Positions 34,857 to 42,928 of a DNA stretch of 42,928 nucleotides are shown piece after piece; positions within the stretch are counted from its first letter, which is position 1; each line of letters opens with the position of its first letter. Position numbers and translations under genes: made by a program. The stretch is from Anaerolineae bacterium (GTDB taxonomy: Bacteria > Chloroflexota > Anaerolineae > CG2-30-64-16). The notes under the pieces are model-generated. The model saw only the letters and a program-made list of their open reading frames with translations. It had not been told where the DNA came from and did not search any database. The stretch lies in assembly GCA_026645775.1 (NCBI GenBank), contig JAPKMS010000154.1, positions 1-42,928 on the forward strand. The letters run 5' to 3'.

Positions 34857-36746
34857 TTACTGATGTGCGACGTCGAGCATGGCTTCCTTGGGCAACGTCA
34901 TCAGGCTGAAAGCCGCACCATCCGTTCCGCGTAAGGTCAACACCCACTCTGTGCCGGTGTCGTGCAGGCTGACAAACTGTGTGTCCGACACCCAGGCCGG
35001 GTTGACAAAGCTGACCGCCGTGCCCAACCGTTGCGGCGTTTGTCCCGGCGCACCGAGATAGGTCTGGTAGCCGTCCTGGTACAGGAAGTGGGTCCCATCC
35101 GGCGCCCAGCCCAGGAAGGCGCCATTCTTCAAGGCGGTGTAGAGCTGCGCCGACGTGCCGTCGCCGTTCGCCAGGAACAGCTCCCCATCAACCATGTCAT
35201 CCGAGTCGATCCGCGTGAACGCCAGCCGGGAGCCATCGGGCGACCACGCCACCTGGTGAGCATCGACCTTGCCGATCACCTGGGCACTGCCCCCGATCGA
35301 TACGCGATAGAGGGTCGTCCCATTGAAGCGCCCGGGTTCGATCGAATCAGCGTCTGGAAGTGCCAGCAGCAGTGCGCTGCTATCGGGAAGCCAGGCCAAC
35401 TGAGCATCGTAGCTCAACTTGCTCGGGCTTGCCGGGAATTGCAGCGCAATACGTCGGTTGCTGCCATCGGCGCCGGTCAATGTCAGACGGCCCTGGGCAT
35501 CGGTGTCGGCGCCGTATTGCAGGGTGGCGAACCGCGCACCGTCCGGTGAATAGACCGGCCGGTAGGCCTGTTCCAGATCCGTGACGTACCGCAGCGCGCC
35601 CGTCGCCAGATCCAGCTTCCACAGCTCCAGCTTGGGCAGCGCGGTGGGGGCGGATGGCGAAGTGACGGCGACCAGGTTGAGCGCCAGCTCCAGCTTGCCC
35701 GGCACCCACCGCACGTCGTTGATGCGTCGCTCGGTGTGATCGGCGTCCAGGCCCTCTTTCGGCAACGTGCGCTCAGTGAGCAGCAGCCGAGGTGCGCCGC
35801 CATCCCAGCGGACCGCCCAAAGCTCGGTATAGTCCTGCTGCAAAACCCGATACACGGCCCAGCTTCGATCAGAGGAAAGCAGCGGCATATTCAGCCCCTC
35901 GGCTGCAGCCAGTTGGCGCAGGCCCGACGCCCGGTCGAGGGCCCAAAGCCCCTTCAGATCGGCATAGACCAATCTCGCACCGGCCGGCAGGACCGCGCTT
36001 GCCGGCGCGGCAGCCGGGAGCGGTTCCGGCGTCAAGACCTCAGCCGGCAGCTCGGCGGCTGCACCCGCGCCGCCCCCGCGCCCCAGCATCCCGACTTCCA
36101 CCGTGCTCTGCGGCGCCAGGGCCAGCACGCCAGGCTCCGCCGTAGGCTCAGCCGGCGCCATCTTCGCGGCGGGCGCGGCCGCGTCCGCCGTCGCAGGAGC
36201 CGCCGCAAGCTGCGCGTCCGCCGGGGCGGCCGGCGTATCGGTCGCGTTCACAGCCTGTTCCACCGCCACGGTCATCACCGCCCCAGGCTGCGGAGCCGCC
36301 GGTGCGGCCGTGTCCACCGGCGCGGCAGATCGCGCCGCGGCAACCGGGGCCGCTGTCGGATTCCGTGCGATCGCCTGGCCCGGGAGCCAGGAGGCGCCGC
36401 GCAGCGCCGTAGTTGCCACCAACGCCACCAAGGCCAGGGCAGTCACCGCGCCCATGCCGCGCAGCAGCCCGCCGTACCAGGCCGGCCGCCCCGCCGGCTG
36501 ACGGACGCCCAACTTCGCTTCCGAGAGTGTGAACGCGCGGGGCACGGCGACACGCGGCAACGCCTGCACCAGGGCCACGGTGTTGCGCAAGCTTACCAGC
36601 TCGCTGCGACACGCGGCACAAGTTTGCAGGTGCGCATCAACCTGTGTCCGCTCGGTCGCTGTGATCTGCCCATCCACATAAGCGGACAGCAGTTCCACAT
36701 CAACGTGGCGGCGCTCAGGTTTTCCAAAAGATAGTCTCATCGGCAC
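34857..36746 (-). CDS. Anti-sigma factor (zf-HC2-like) with extracytoplasmic TolB/PD40-like beta-propeller
   Basis: VELLSAYVDGQITATERTQVDAHLQTCAACRSEL; TM; A/P-rich linker; repeats such as YRPVYSPDGARFATL, HQVAWSPDGSRLAFTR, LGWAPDGTHFLYQ. Confidence 0.88.
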   Translation of the reverse strand: MPMRLSFGKPERRHVDVELLSAYVDGQITATERTQVDAHLQTCAACRSELVSLRNTVALVQALPRVAVPRAFTLSEAKLGVRQPAGRPAWYGGLLRGMGAVTALALVALVATTALRGASWLPGQAIARNPTAAPVAAARSAAPVDTAAPAAPQPGAVMTVAVEQAVNATDTPAAPADAQLAAAPATADAAAPAAKMAPAEPTAEPGVLALAPQSTVEVGMLGRGGGAGAAAELPAEVLTPEPLPAAAPASAVLPAGARLVYADLKGLWALDRASGLRQLAAAEGLNMPLLSSDRSWAVYRVLQQDYTELWAVRWDGGAPRLLLTERTLPKEGLDADHTERRINDVRWVPGKLELALNLVAVTSPSAPTALPKLELWKLDLATGALRYVTDLEQAYRPVYSPDGARFATLQYGADTDAQGRLTLTGADGSNRRIALQFPASPSKLSYDAQLAWLPDSSALLLALPDADSIEPGRFNGTTLYRVSIGGSAQVIGKVDAHQVAWSPDGSRLAFTRIDSDDMVDGELFLANGDGTSAQLYTALKNGAFLGWAPDGTHFLYQDGYQTYLGAPGQTPQRLGTAVSFVNPAWVSDTQFVSLHDTGTEWVLTLRGTDGAAFSLMTLPKEAMLDVAHQ

Positions 36747-36776
36747 ACTTCATCATTCATAAAATTGCTACAGCAG

Positions 36777-37556
36777 TTAGCTGTCACTGAGACGGTACCG
36801 GGCGGGCAAAAGTTCCTGTTGGGCCATCAGGATATCGCGCAACCGGGCACGAGCGCGGCTCAAACGGGATTTCACCGTGCCCAACGCGGCGCCGGTGGCA
36901 TCCGCGATCTCCTGGTAGTCCAAGCCCTCGATGTCTGCCAGCACCAGCGTGGCGCGCTGATCGGCCGGGAGCTGCCCGATGGCCGCCTGAATGACGCTCG
37001 CCAGCTCCTGGCGGATCACATACGCATCGGGGCGCTCGGCGCTATCGATCAGGCGCGGGTCGTAGTCGGGATCGCTCTCCGTGTCCTCGTCGTCGTGTTC
37101 CAGCGTGCTGGTGGGCCGCCGCTTCCGGGCGCGCAGCACATCGTAGCAGGTGTTGGTGACGATGCGCAGCAACCAGGATTTGAACGATCCGCCCCGGTAT
37201 TGGTCCAAGCGCTGAAATGCCTTCACGAACGCATCCTGGGTCGCGTCGGCGGCGGAATCCTGGTCGCCAACGATGCGGTAAGCCACGTTGTAGGCCAGGC
37301 CCTGATAATGGAGGACCAATTGATTGAACGCGGGCAGGTCGCCGCGCTGCGCCGCCGTGATCAACGCTTGCTCGTCAAACTCCGGACGATGCGGCGACGT
37401 GGGCCGAGTCGAGCGCTCGCCCCAACTATCGCGCGTCGAAACCGCGCGCAGCAAAAGGTCGTACGGCAGCCAACTGCCCCCGGCCGACAGCCCACTCACC
37501 GCGGGCCACAAGCGCCGGTCCAGCCCAGCCAACCAGTTTTTTAGATGTATCAGCAA
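36777..37556 (-). CDS. ECF-type RNA polymerase sigma factor
   Basis: EQALITAAQRGDLPAFNQLVLHYQGLAYNVAYRIVGDQDSAADATQDAFVKAFQRLDQYRGGSFKSWLLRIVTNTCYDVLR...DYQEIADATGAALGTVKSRLSRARARLRD. Start uncertain; track ORF to 37781 reads through an antisense tRNA. Confidence 0.88.
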   Translation of the reverse strand: MLIHLKNWLAGLDRRLWPAVSGLSAGGSWLPYDLLLRAVSTRDSWGERSTRPTSPHRPEFDEQALITAAQRGDLPAFNQLVLHYQGLAYNVAYRIVGDQDSAADATQDAFVKAFQRLDQYRGGSFKSWLLRIVTNTCYDVLRARKRRPTSTLEHDDEDTESDPDYDPRLIDSAERPDAYVIRQELASVIQAAIGQLPADQRATLVLADIEGLDYQEIADATGAALGTVKSRLSRARARLRDILMAQQELLPARYRLSDS

Positions 37557-37597
37557 CTGTGACCTCGGCTCCCCGATTGTCTGTAATGGAACAAGAT

Positions 37598-37626
37598 TTG
37601 ACGAGCCACCGATCTTCGGGTATACT
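37598..37626 (+). promoter_or_regulatory. Promoter of tRNA-Leu
   Basis: TTGACG-17 bp-TATACT, 13 bp before the mature tRNA 5' end. Confidence 0.75.
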
Positions 37627-37639
37627 CGTTGCTTGCTAA

Positions 37640-37722
37640 GCCGAAGTGGCGGAAAGGTAGACGCGGCGGTCTCAAACACCGCTGGGGGTTGCCCCATGTG
37701 GGTTCGATTCCCACCTTCGGCA
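37640..37722 (+). tRNA. tRNA-Leu (anticodon CAA), CCA not encoded
   Basis: gccgaag...cttcggc acceptor pairing, gcggt-ctCAAac-accgc anticodon arm, long variable arm, gtgggttcgattcccac T arm. Confidence 0.94.
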
Positions 37723-37946
37723 TCTTTGACAGAACACACAGGCTCGTCGTTCATCTCTTGTCTCGAGCCGGTGCGGCCCATGTGGAGGCATTATAGCAGT
37801 TCTTCCGTTCCTGCCAAAGACTGCGATCGAAGCCCATGGGAACAGACTCAGATAGTCACAACGACGGGGACAAGATTGCTTACACGGGTAAGCGCGGCTA
37901 GAATTCGGGCCATCTTGCCCCCGGCTTGTTTCTTGCGAAGTACCAA

Positions 37947-39224
37947 ATGCACATAACAACTCAACACCCTGGTCGCCCTGCTTCCACGGGCCGCCGGCTT
38001 GCTTGGTCTGGCATCATCACCCTATTCATTCTGGTGGCGGTCGGTTTAGGCAGCGCGGGGTGTGGAAAATCAACAACCCTATCTGCCCCCACAGGCGCCG
38101 CACGCGACGCAGCCCTGCGCCAGATCGCAGTCGACTATGCGCGTGGCGGTGACTTGGCGCAGGCCGAAGCCGCGTTAAGCGAGCTGGCGCTTGCCAATCC
38201 CGCCCAACTCATCGTTGCCCTGGCCGAATCCGATATCAACGATGGCCGCTCCGCGGCGGATGTTGCCGCCTTGGCGCAGCTTGCCGAGGCGTTAGGCGTG
38301 CGTAGTCCTAAGTTGGTGGCCTACCTGCAGCCGACCCCGGAGCCGACTGTGGCCACCGCCACGGCGTTGCCCAGCCCGACCCCGGAGCCGACGGCAACGC
38401 CGGCCGAACCGACTGCTACGCCGTTGCCGACCGAGACGCCGACGCCCACCGCGACCGCTGTGCCCCAAACGCCGCGCGTCGCTGCAGACAGCGCCATTAA
38501 CTTGCGCAGCGGGCCGGGCCGGGCATATCCGGTCATCGGGCGGATGCAGGCGGGGCAAGAGATCGACATCATCGGCCGCAACGCCAGCGGCGACTGGTGG
38601 CAGCTCGCCTGGCAGGGCGCCGGACAGGCCTGGGTGGCCGGCACCGTGGTGCGTGTGCTGGGCCCAATCGACACCGTCGCGGTCGCCAAAGTGATCCCGA
38701 CGCCGCCGCCCGCACCGACCGCAGCGCCGAAGCCAACCGCAGCGCCGAAGCCAACCGCTGCGCCTGCAACCGCGCAGCCGCAAGCCGGCCCGAATTTCCG
38801 GGTCGTCAACATCCGGCTTTGGACAGTGCAGGAAAACGGCGGGTTCTTCGATGGACCCTCCGTGCACTGTGGCGAAAAGCGCCAGCTCCGGGTGACGGTG
38901 GTCGATGCAGGTGGAAACCCGCTCAATGGCGTGACAATCCGATCGGCCTTCACCGGTGAAGAGCAAGTGACAGGCAGCAAAGGGCCTGGCATCGCCGAAT
39001 ATATCCTTGGCACGGGACAGGACGTATATGTTGTACGCGATGCCGATGGGCGTGAAGTCACCAGTGATTACGCTCGCGGCATGAGCACTCAACCTGAGGG
39101 TATCTCCCAGGATCAACTCATAGCGGCCGGCTACTGCAAGGACGCTGCGTCCTGCGCTTATCACGTGACGCAAAGCTGTCGCGGCCACTATTCCTGGGAT
39201 GTGACCTTCCGCCGGGCGTACTAA
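37947..39224 (+). CDS. Lipoprotein-like surface protein with SH3b domain and C-terminal beta-sandwich-like domain
   Basis: N-terminal hydrophobic segment then AGCG; TP-rich stalks; DSAINLRSGPGRAYPVIGRMQAGQEIDIIGRNASGDWWQLAW. Confidence 0.82.
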   Translation: MHITTQHPGRPASTGRRLAWSGIITLFILVAVGLGSAGCGKSTTLSAPTGAARDAALRQIAVDYARGGDLAQAEAALSELALANPAQLIVALAESDINDGRSAADVAALAQLAEALGVRSPKLVAYLQPTPEPTVATATALPSPTPEPTATPAEPTATPLPTETPTPTATAVPQTPRVAADSAINLRSGPGRAYPVIGRMQAGQEIDIIGRNASGDWWQLAWQGAGQAWVAGTVVRVLGPIDTVAVAKVIPTPPPAPTAAPKPTAAPKPTAAPATAQPQAGPNFRVVNIRLWTVQENGGFFDGPSVHCGEKRQLRVTVVDAGGNPLNGVTIRSAFTGEEQVTGSKGPGIAEYILGTGQDVYVVRDADGREVTSDYARGMSTQPEGISQDQLIAAGYCKDAASCAYHVTQSCRGHYSWDVTFRRAY

Positions 39225-39254
39225 ACCCGCGGTCGTAGCGAGGGAGAATCCGTA

Positions 39255-40988
39255 GTGAAAGAAACCATGATGGAAAACACGCCGCTGTTTTCGGTGTTGA
39301 CCGAAGAGCAGCGCGCGCTAATTGCCGAGCGCATGGTGCAAGAAACGCGCCGCGCAGGGGACACGATCTACCTGCACAGCCGGCCGGCAACGGCCATGTA
39401 CCTCATCAAGTCCGGTTGGGCGCGCCTGGTCACCGAGCAGTACGCGGTGTTGGCCAACCTCAACGCGGGCAGCCTGCTGGGCGATGCCGATGTCATCTCC
39501 GGCCGCAATTACGCGATGTCGGCCGAGGCAGCCAGCGACGTCACCTTGTGGGCGCTGAGCGCTGCGGACATCAAAGACCTGATGACGACGCAGCCCGAGA
39601 TCGGACGCCGGCTGAAGAGTGCCCTGGGCCTCAACGAGGAACAGGCGCTGGAGCGCCATCTGCGCCGGCTCGACCTGATGGCCGGCCTCAGCTCCGACCA
39701 GTTGCGCGAGATCGCGAGCCATCTGCGCAGCGAGCGGTTCTCCGCCAAGCAGCCGATCTACCGCCGCGGCCAGGAGGGCGACGCGCTCTACCTGATCGAC
39801 GAAGGCCAGGTGCAGGTGACCGGCGAGAACGGCCCTCTGGGGACGCTGCGAGCGGGCGACAGCTTCGGTGAAGGTGCGTTCCTCACGGGCGAATCGCACA
39901 GCACGGATGCGACGGCGGCCACTGAGGTCACGGCGTGGTCACTGAATCGAGCCGATTTCGAATCGCTGGCGTTGCGCTTCCCGGCCCTGGCGCTCAACTT
40001 GAGCCACATGCTGGGCAGACGACTGCGCGAACGTAATCTACGGGCGGCGGCCACCGTGCAGGTGGTGCAAGCGCCTCAGTCGGCCCCGGCCCCGTCTGCG
40101 CCTGTCGCGGCGGTTAGCGGTGCGCTGACCGAGATCAATCGCGCGGCGGACAACGCCACTTCGTGGTGGGGCCGCAGCACGATGGGCGCCAAACTGCGCC
40201 TGGTTGCCGTGGCCTTGCTGCTGATCTACTTATTGGGGGTTGCGGCGCCGTCGCTCATCATTTCCCTGCTCTCGCGCAACAACAGCGGTGTCAACGTCTC
40301 CAATTCGCTGGCCCGGGCCAGTTTCCAGGATCGCGCCGTGCTGGTGGCGCTGGCGGCTGACCTGCCGACAGACACCACCCCCACGTACACGCCCTGGCCC
40401 ACTGAGACGCCGATCCCGACGGCCACCTTCACGCCGACGGCCACACCTACCGAGACGCCGATCCCGACGGCCACCTTCACGCCGGTCCCGCCAACCAACA
40501 CACCCATCCCGCCGACCCGCGTCCCTGCACGCACGGTGGCCCGTGTAGCGGCCCCGCTGGCTGCGGCTGCGGCTGCACCTGCGCCTGCGGCAGCGCCTGC
40601 GCCCTCCGTGCAGTTCAAACTGATCGAGATGCGCCGTTTGAGCGCATGCGAAAACCGGGGCAACCACCATATCTTCGTCAAGGTGGTGGATGCGGCCGGC
40701 AACCCGCTTGATGGCGTGACCCTGGTGCAGAGCCCCAGCGGTCAGCCCGGCAACGTGGTGGACAAGACGGTTTCAGGCACCAAGGGCCCCGGACTGGCTG
40801 AGTTCATCATGTGGAAGGGCGCCCAATACAGCGTTTACGTCACCAATGATGGCGTCAATCCGGCCAGCACCGATATCGCCCAGCCGCTGCATCCCAACTT
40901 CACCGACGAGGAGAACTGCTCGGACGGTGGCGGCGGGAACACGTTGTTCCACAACTCCTTCAAAGTGGTCTTCCAGAAGACCTCCTGA
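39255..40988 (+). CDS. Protein with two cyclic-nucleotide-binding domains, one TM, TP-rich stalk and C-terminal extracytoplasmic domain
   Basis: FSVLTEEQRALIAERMVQETRRAGDTIYLHSRPATAMYLIKSGWARLV and MAGLSSDQLREIASHLRSERFSAKQPIYRRGQEGDALYLIDEGQVQV...GDSFGEGAFLTGE; TM LRLVAVALLLIYLLGVAAPSLII. Confidence 0.87.
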   Translation: MKETMMENTPLFSVLTEEQRALIAERMVQETRRAGDTIYLHSRPATAMYLIKSGWARLVTEQYAVLANLNAGSLLGDADVISGRNYAMSAEAASDVTLWALSAADIKDLMTTQPEIGRRLKSALGLNEEQALERHLRRLDLMAGLSSDQLREIASHLRSERFSAKQPIYRRGQEGDALYLIDEGQVQVTGENGPLGTLRAGDSFGEGAFLTGESHSTDATAATEVTAWSLNRADFESLALRFPALALNLSHMLGRRLRERNLRAAATVQVVQAPQSAPAPSAPVAAVSGALTEINRAADNATSWWGRSTMGAKLRLVAVALLLIYLLGVAAPSLIISLLSRNNSGVNVSNSLARASFQDRAVLVALAADLPTDTTPTYTPWPTETPIPTATFTPTATPTETPIPTATFTPVPPTNTPIPPTRVPARTVARVAAPLAAAAAAPAPAAAPAPSVQFKLIEMRRLSACENRGNHHIFVKVVDAAGNPLDGVTLVQSPSGQPGNVVDKTVSGTKGPGLAEFIMWKGAQYSVYVTNDGVNPASTDIAQPLHPNFTDEENCSDGGGGNTLFHNSFKVVFQKTS

Positions 40989-41010
40989 AGACCCGCAATC
41001 GGATAGCAGC

Positions 41011-41040
41011 GCCCCCGGGTCCACGGCCCGGGGGCTTTTC
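41011..41040 (+). terminator. Rho-independent terminator
   Basis: gcccccggg-tccacgg-cccgggggc then tttt. Confidence 0.85.
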
Positions 41041-41144
41041 TTTGCCCGAATCCGAGCCGAAAGGTCAACTGCCGGCTGTTAAACACAAACGGCAGCGGGG
41101 CAATTGCTGCGTCCGCTGTCGCTTGCTGAATCAGCGATTCGGTT

Positions 41145-42905
41145 CTACGGTGCGACAAACAGGTCGATGAACAGGTTCTGTGCGGGCTGACCGATCAGCC
41201 GGACGTTCTTGTGAATCCACACCGTCCGGCCGTACAGGGCGCCCACCAGCTTGGAGTCGGCCAGGAGCGTGATCTCGCCCTGGGGCGCCAGGAAAGTGCC
41301 CAGGTAGACGCCGCCTGCTCCCAGGTTAACATGGCCTCCCACCCGAAACAACACCTGCTCTGGCCCGCCCCCGCCGACAATCGTCGTCACCAAGGTATTG
41401 ACCACATTGACGTTGCCAGCCACATCCACCACGATCGGGCCACCCGCCAGATCCAGCTTGAGCGCGACCTGCCGGCCGATCAGAATCTGATCGAAAGCGT
41501 AGACGCCGGCGCTCAGGATCAAGGTCGCCCTGTCCTTGACCTGCAGCTTGCCATAGATGCCCGGCGGGAGGTTCAAGGTCTGTTGGGGGGCCACATCCAC
41601 ATCGTCGCCACCTGCTGTCGGCGACACCGTCACCCAGGTCACGGCCGGGCTCGACGGCGCCGGCACGCCCTGGTTAATGGCGCCGCCCACCGACGCATCG
41701 CGCTCCAGAACCACCATCCCGGCCGCCGTGACATCGCCCAGCACCTGGGCCGCCTGCCGCAACCGCACGTTCGCACCCGAGACGACATCGCCGCCAACCC
41801 TGGCTCTCCGCTGCAGGTCGGCGTTAAGAGCAGCAAAAACGTCTCCCTGGACCGCAGCCGCCTCGCCCAAAGTCACTCCGCCGACGACGCTGACGGCATT
41901 GCCCTCCACAACGCTCATCTGCTGCAAATCCAGCCGGCCGTTGCTGCCCAGGCTGCATTGTGCCCTGGCGCCCTGCCCAAGATTCAAGCCGTCAACCGCG
42001 CGCATCGCAAAGCCGCAATAGCGCAGAAAACCGTGAACAACGGTGACAACCAACGCCTCCGCACCAGCCGCCCTATCGTCATCGGTTACGGTGATCACTA
42101 CCTGGTACCGGCCGGGCTGGCTGTAGATATGGCTGCCGGAGACTGTGCGCACAACCGGATCAACGACGCCCGCCTCCACCGTACCATCGCCCCAGTCAAG
42201 CATCGCTGTGTGGGTGTCGGGCACGCCCGGGTCGCTGAAGATGGCAGGGGCCAGATTCACGGCGGCGTCTTCATAAACGACTTGATCGGGACCGGCGTCC
42301 ACCACCGGTGCGATGTTGTCAATCGCGATCTCCGCTCCATCCTCATCGGTCAGCCCGCCGCCGTCGGTCACGCGCAGCGCCACCGTCCAGGCGCTCGGCC
42401 CATCCAGGCCGGCCGCGGAGAAAGTCGGCGTGGCCCCCGTCTCATCGCCGCGCGCGGCATCGGGGCCGGTTTCGCCATAGATGGCGTCGCCGTCCAGGTC
42501 CCAGGCATAGGTCAGCGTGTCGCCGGGGTCAGGATCGGAGCTGGCTGTCCCATCGAGCAGCAGCGAGCCGCCCTCGGCCACAACATAGGGCCCGAAGCCG
42601 TCCGCCTCGGCGACGGGCGGCAGATTGAACCCCTCCAGAAGGCGATCGGAGAAGTCGGTCTTGGCGTAGTCCCACACCTTGATATTGTCCATGTAAAGGG
42701 TGGGCTGGTTGTAGCGGCTGTAAGCATGGTGGCCCAGCAGCTTCACCACGCCATCATCTGGCATGATGCTGGCGATCGTATCGGTATTCGCGCTGACCAG
42801 CACGCCATCCCGGTAGATGCGCATCACATCAGCGCTGCCGTCGATGCCGTGCAAATCCCAGACAAAAGCGACGTGTCGCCATTCGTACATCGGCACAACA
42901 TTCAC
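41145..42905 (-). CDS. PKD-domain surface protein with LamG-like N-terminal part; probably 5'-truncated by the window end
   Basis: YEWRHVAFVWDLHGIDGSADVMRIYRDGVLV (LamG-like); PKD-like VDAGPDQVVYEDAAVNLAPAIFSDPG...YSQPGRYQVVITVTDDD; ORF start is 23 bp from the window edge. Confidence 0.75.
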   Translation of the reverse strand: MNVVPMYEWRHVAFVWDLHGIDGSADVMRIYRDGVLVSANTDTIASIMPDDGVVKLLGHHAYSRYNQPTLYMDNIKVWDYAKTDFSDRLLEGFNLPPVAEADGFGPYVVAEGGSLLLDGTASSDPDPGDTLTYAWDLDGDAIYGETGPDAARGDETGATPTFSAAGLDGPSAWTVALRVTDGGGLTDEDGAEIAIDNIAPVVDAGPDQVVYEDAAVNLAPAIFSDPGVPDTHTAMLDWGDGTVEAGVVDPVVRTVSGSHIYSQPGRYQVVITVTDDDRAAGAEALVVTVVHGFLRYCGFAMRAVDGLNLGQGARAQCSLGSNGRLDLQQMSVVEGNAVSVVGGVTLGEAAAVQGDVFAALNADLQRRARVGGDVVSGANVRLRQAAQVLGDVTAAGMVVLERDASVGGAINQGVPAPSSPAVTWVTVSPTAGGDDVDVAPQQTLNLPPGIYGKLQVKDRATLILSAGVYAFDQILIGRQVALKLDLAGGPIVVDVAGNVNVVNTLVTTIVGGGGPEQVLFRVGGHVNLGAGGVYLGTFLAPQGEITLLADSKLVGALYGRTVWIHKNVRLIGQPAQNLFIDLFVAP

Positions 42906-42928
42906 ATCATTCCAGCCGTTATCCTGAG

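Overview
GC-rich bacterial chromosome window, Chloroflexota-like by gene content and repeat style (inference). The main feature is a minus-strand accessory locus at about 2.4-12.2 kb. It contains a complete diversity-generating retroelement (DGR: reverse transcriptase, Avd, one template repeat TR, two variable repeats VR). Both VRs are the C-termini of large STAND/NACHT NTPases with C-terminal FGE-sulfatase (C-type-lectin fold) domains. A CHAT (caspase-like) protease gene lies immediately downstream. The CHAT protein and both NACHT proteins share a 19-residue Gly/Asp/Arg-rich motif (GSxxGxxxDNRGGxxxGRD), consistent with an adaptor or co-assembly motif linking effector to receptors. Hand alignment of the 121-bp TR with both VRs shows 20 of 20 substitutions at template adenines (14 in VR1, 6 in VR2) and none at the other 95 positions. 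A second notable locus (27.0-28.1 kb) has two adjacent selenoprotein genes, GrdB/PrdB-like (UxxC) and SelW-like (CxxU). Each is split by an in-frame UGA followed by a 6-bp stem with a GUN triloop, consistent with bacterial SECIS elements. Other content: GntR/slipin operon with a repressor-style promoter, patatin-like phospholipase, B12-binding radical SAM protein, three large membrane proteins, cysteine desulfurase-like protein, LysM protein, Elp3, PrsW, trypsin-like protease, mutM, ECF sigma/anti-sigma pair, tRNA-Leu(CAA), SH3 and cNMP-binding surface proteins, and a PKD protein truncated by the window edge. Several short dispersed or tandem repeats lie inside coding sequences.
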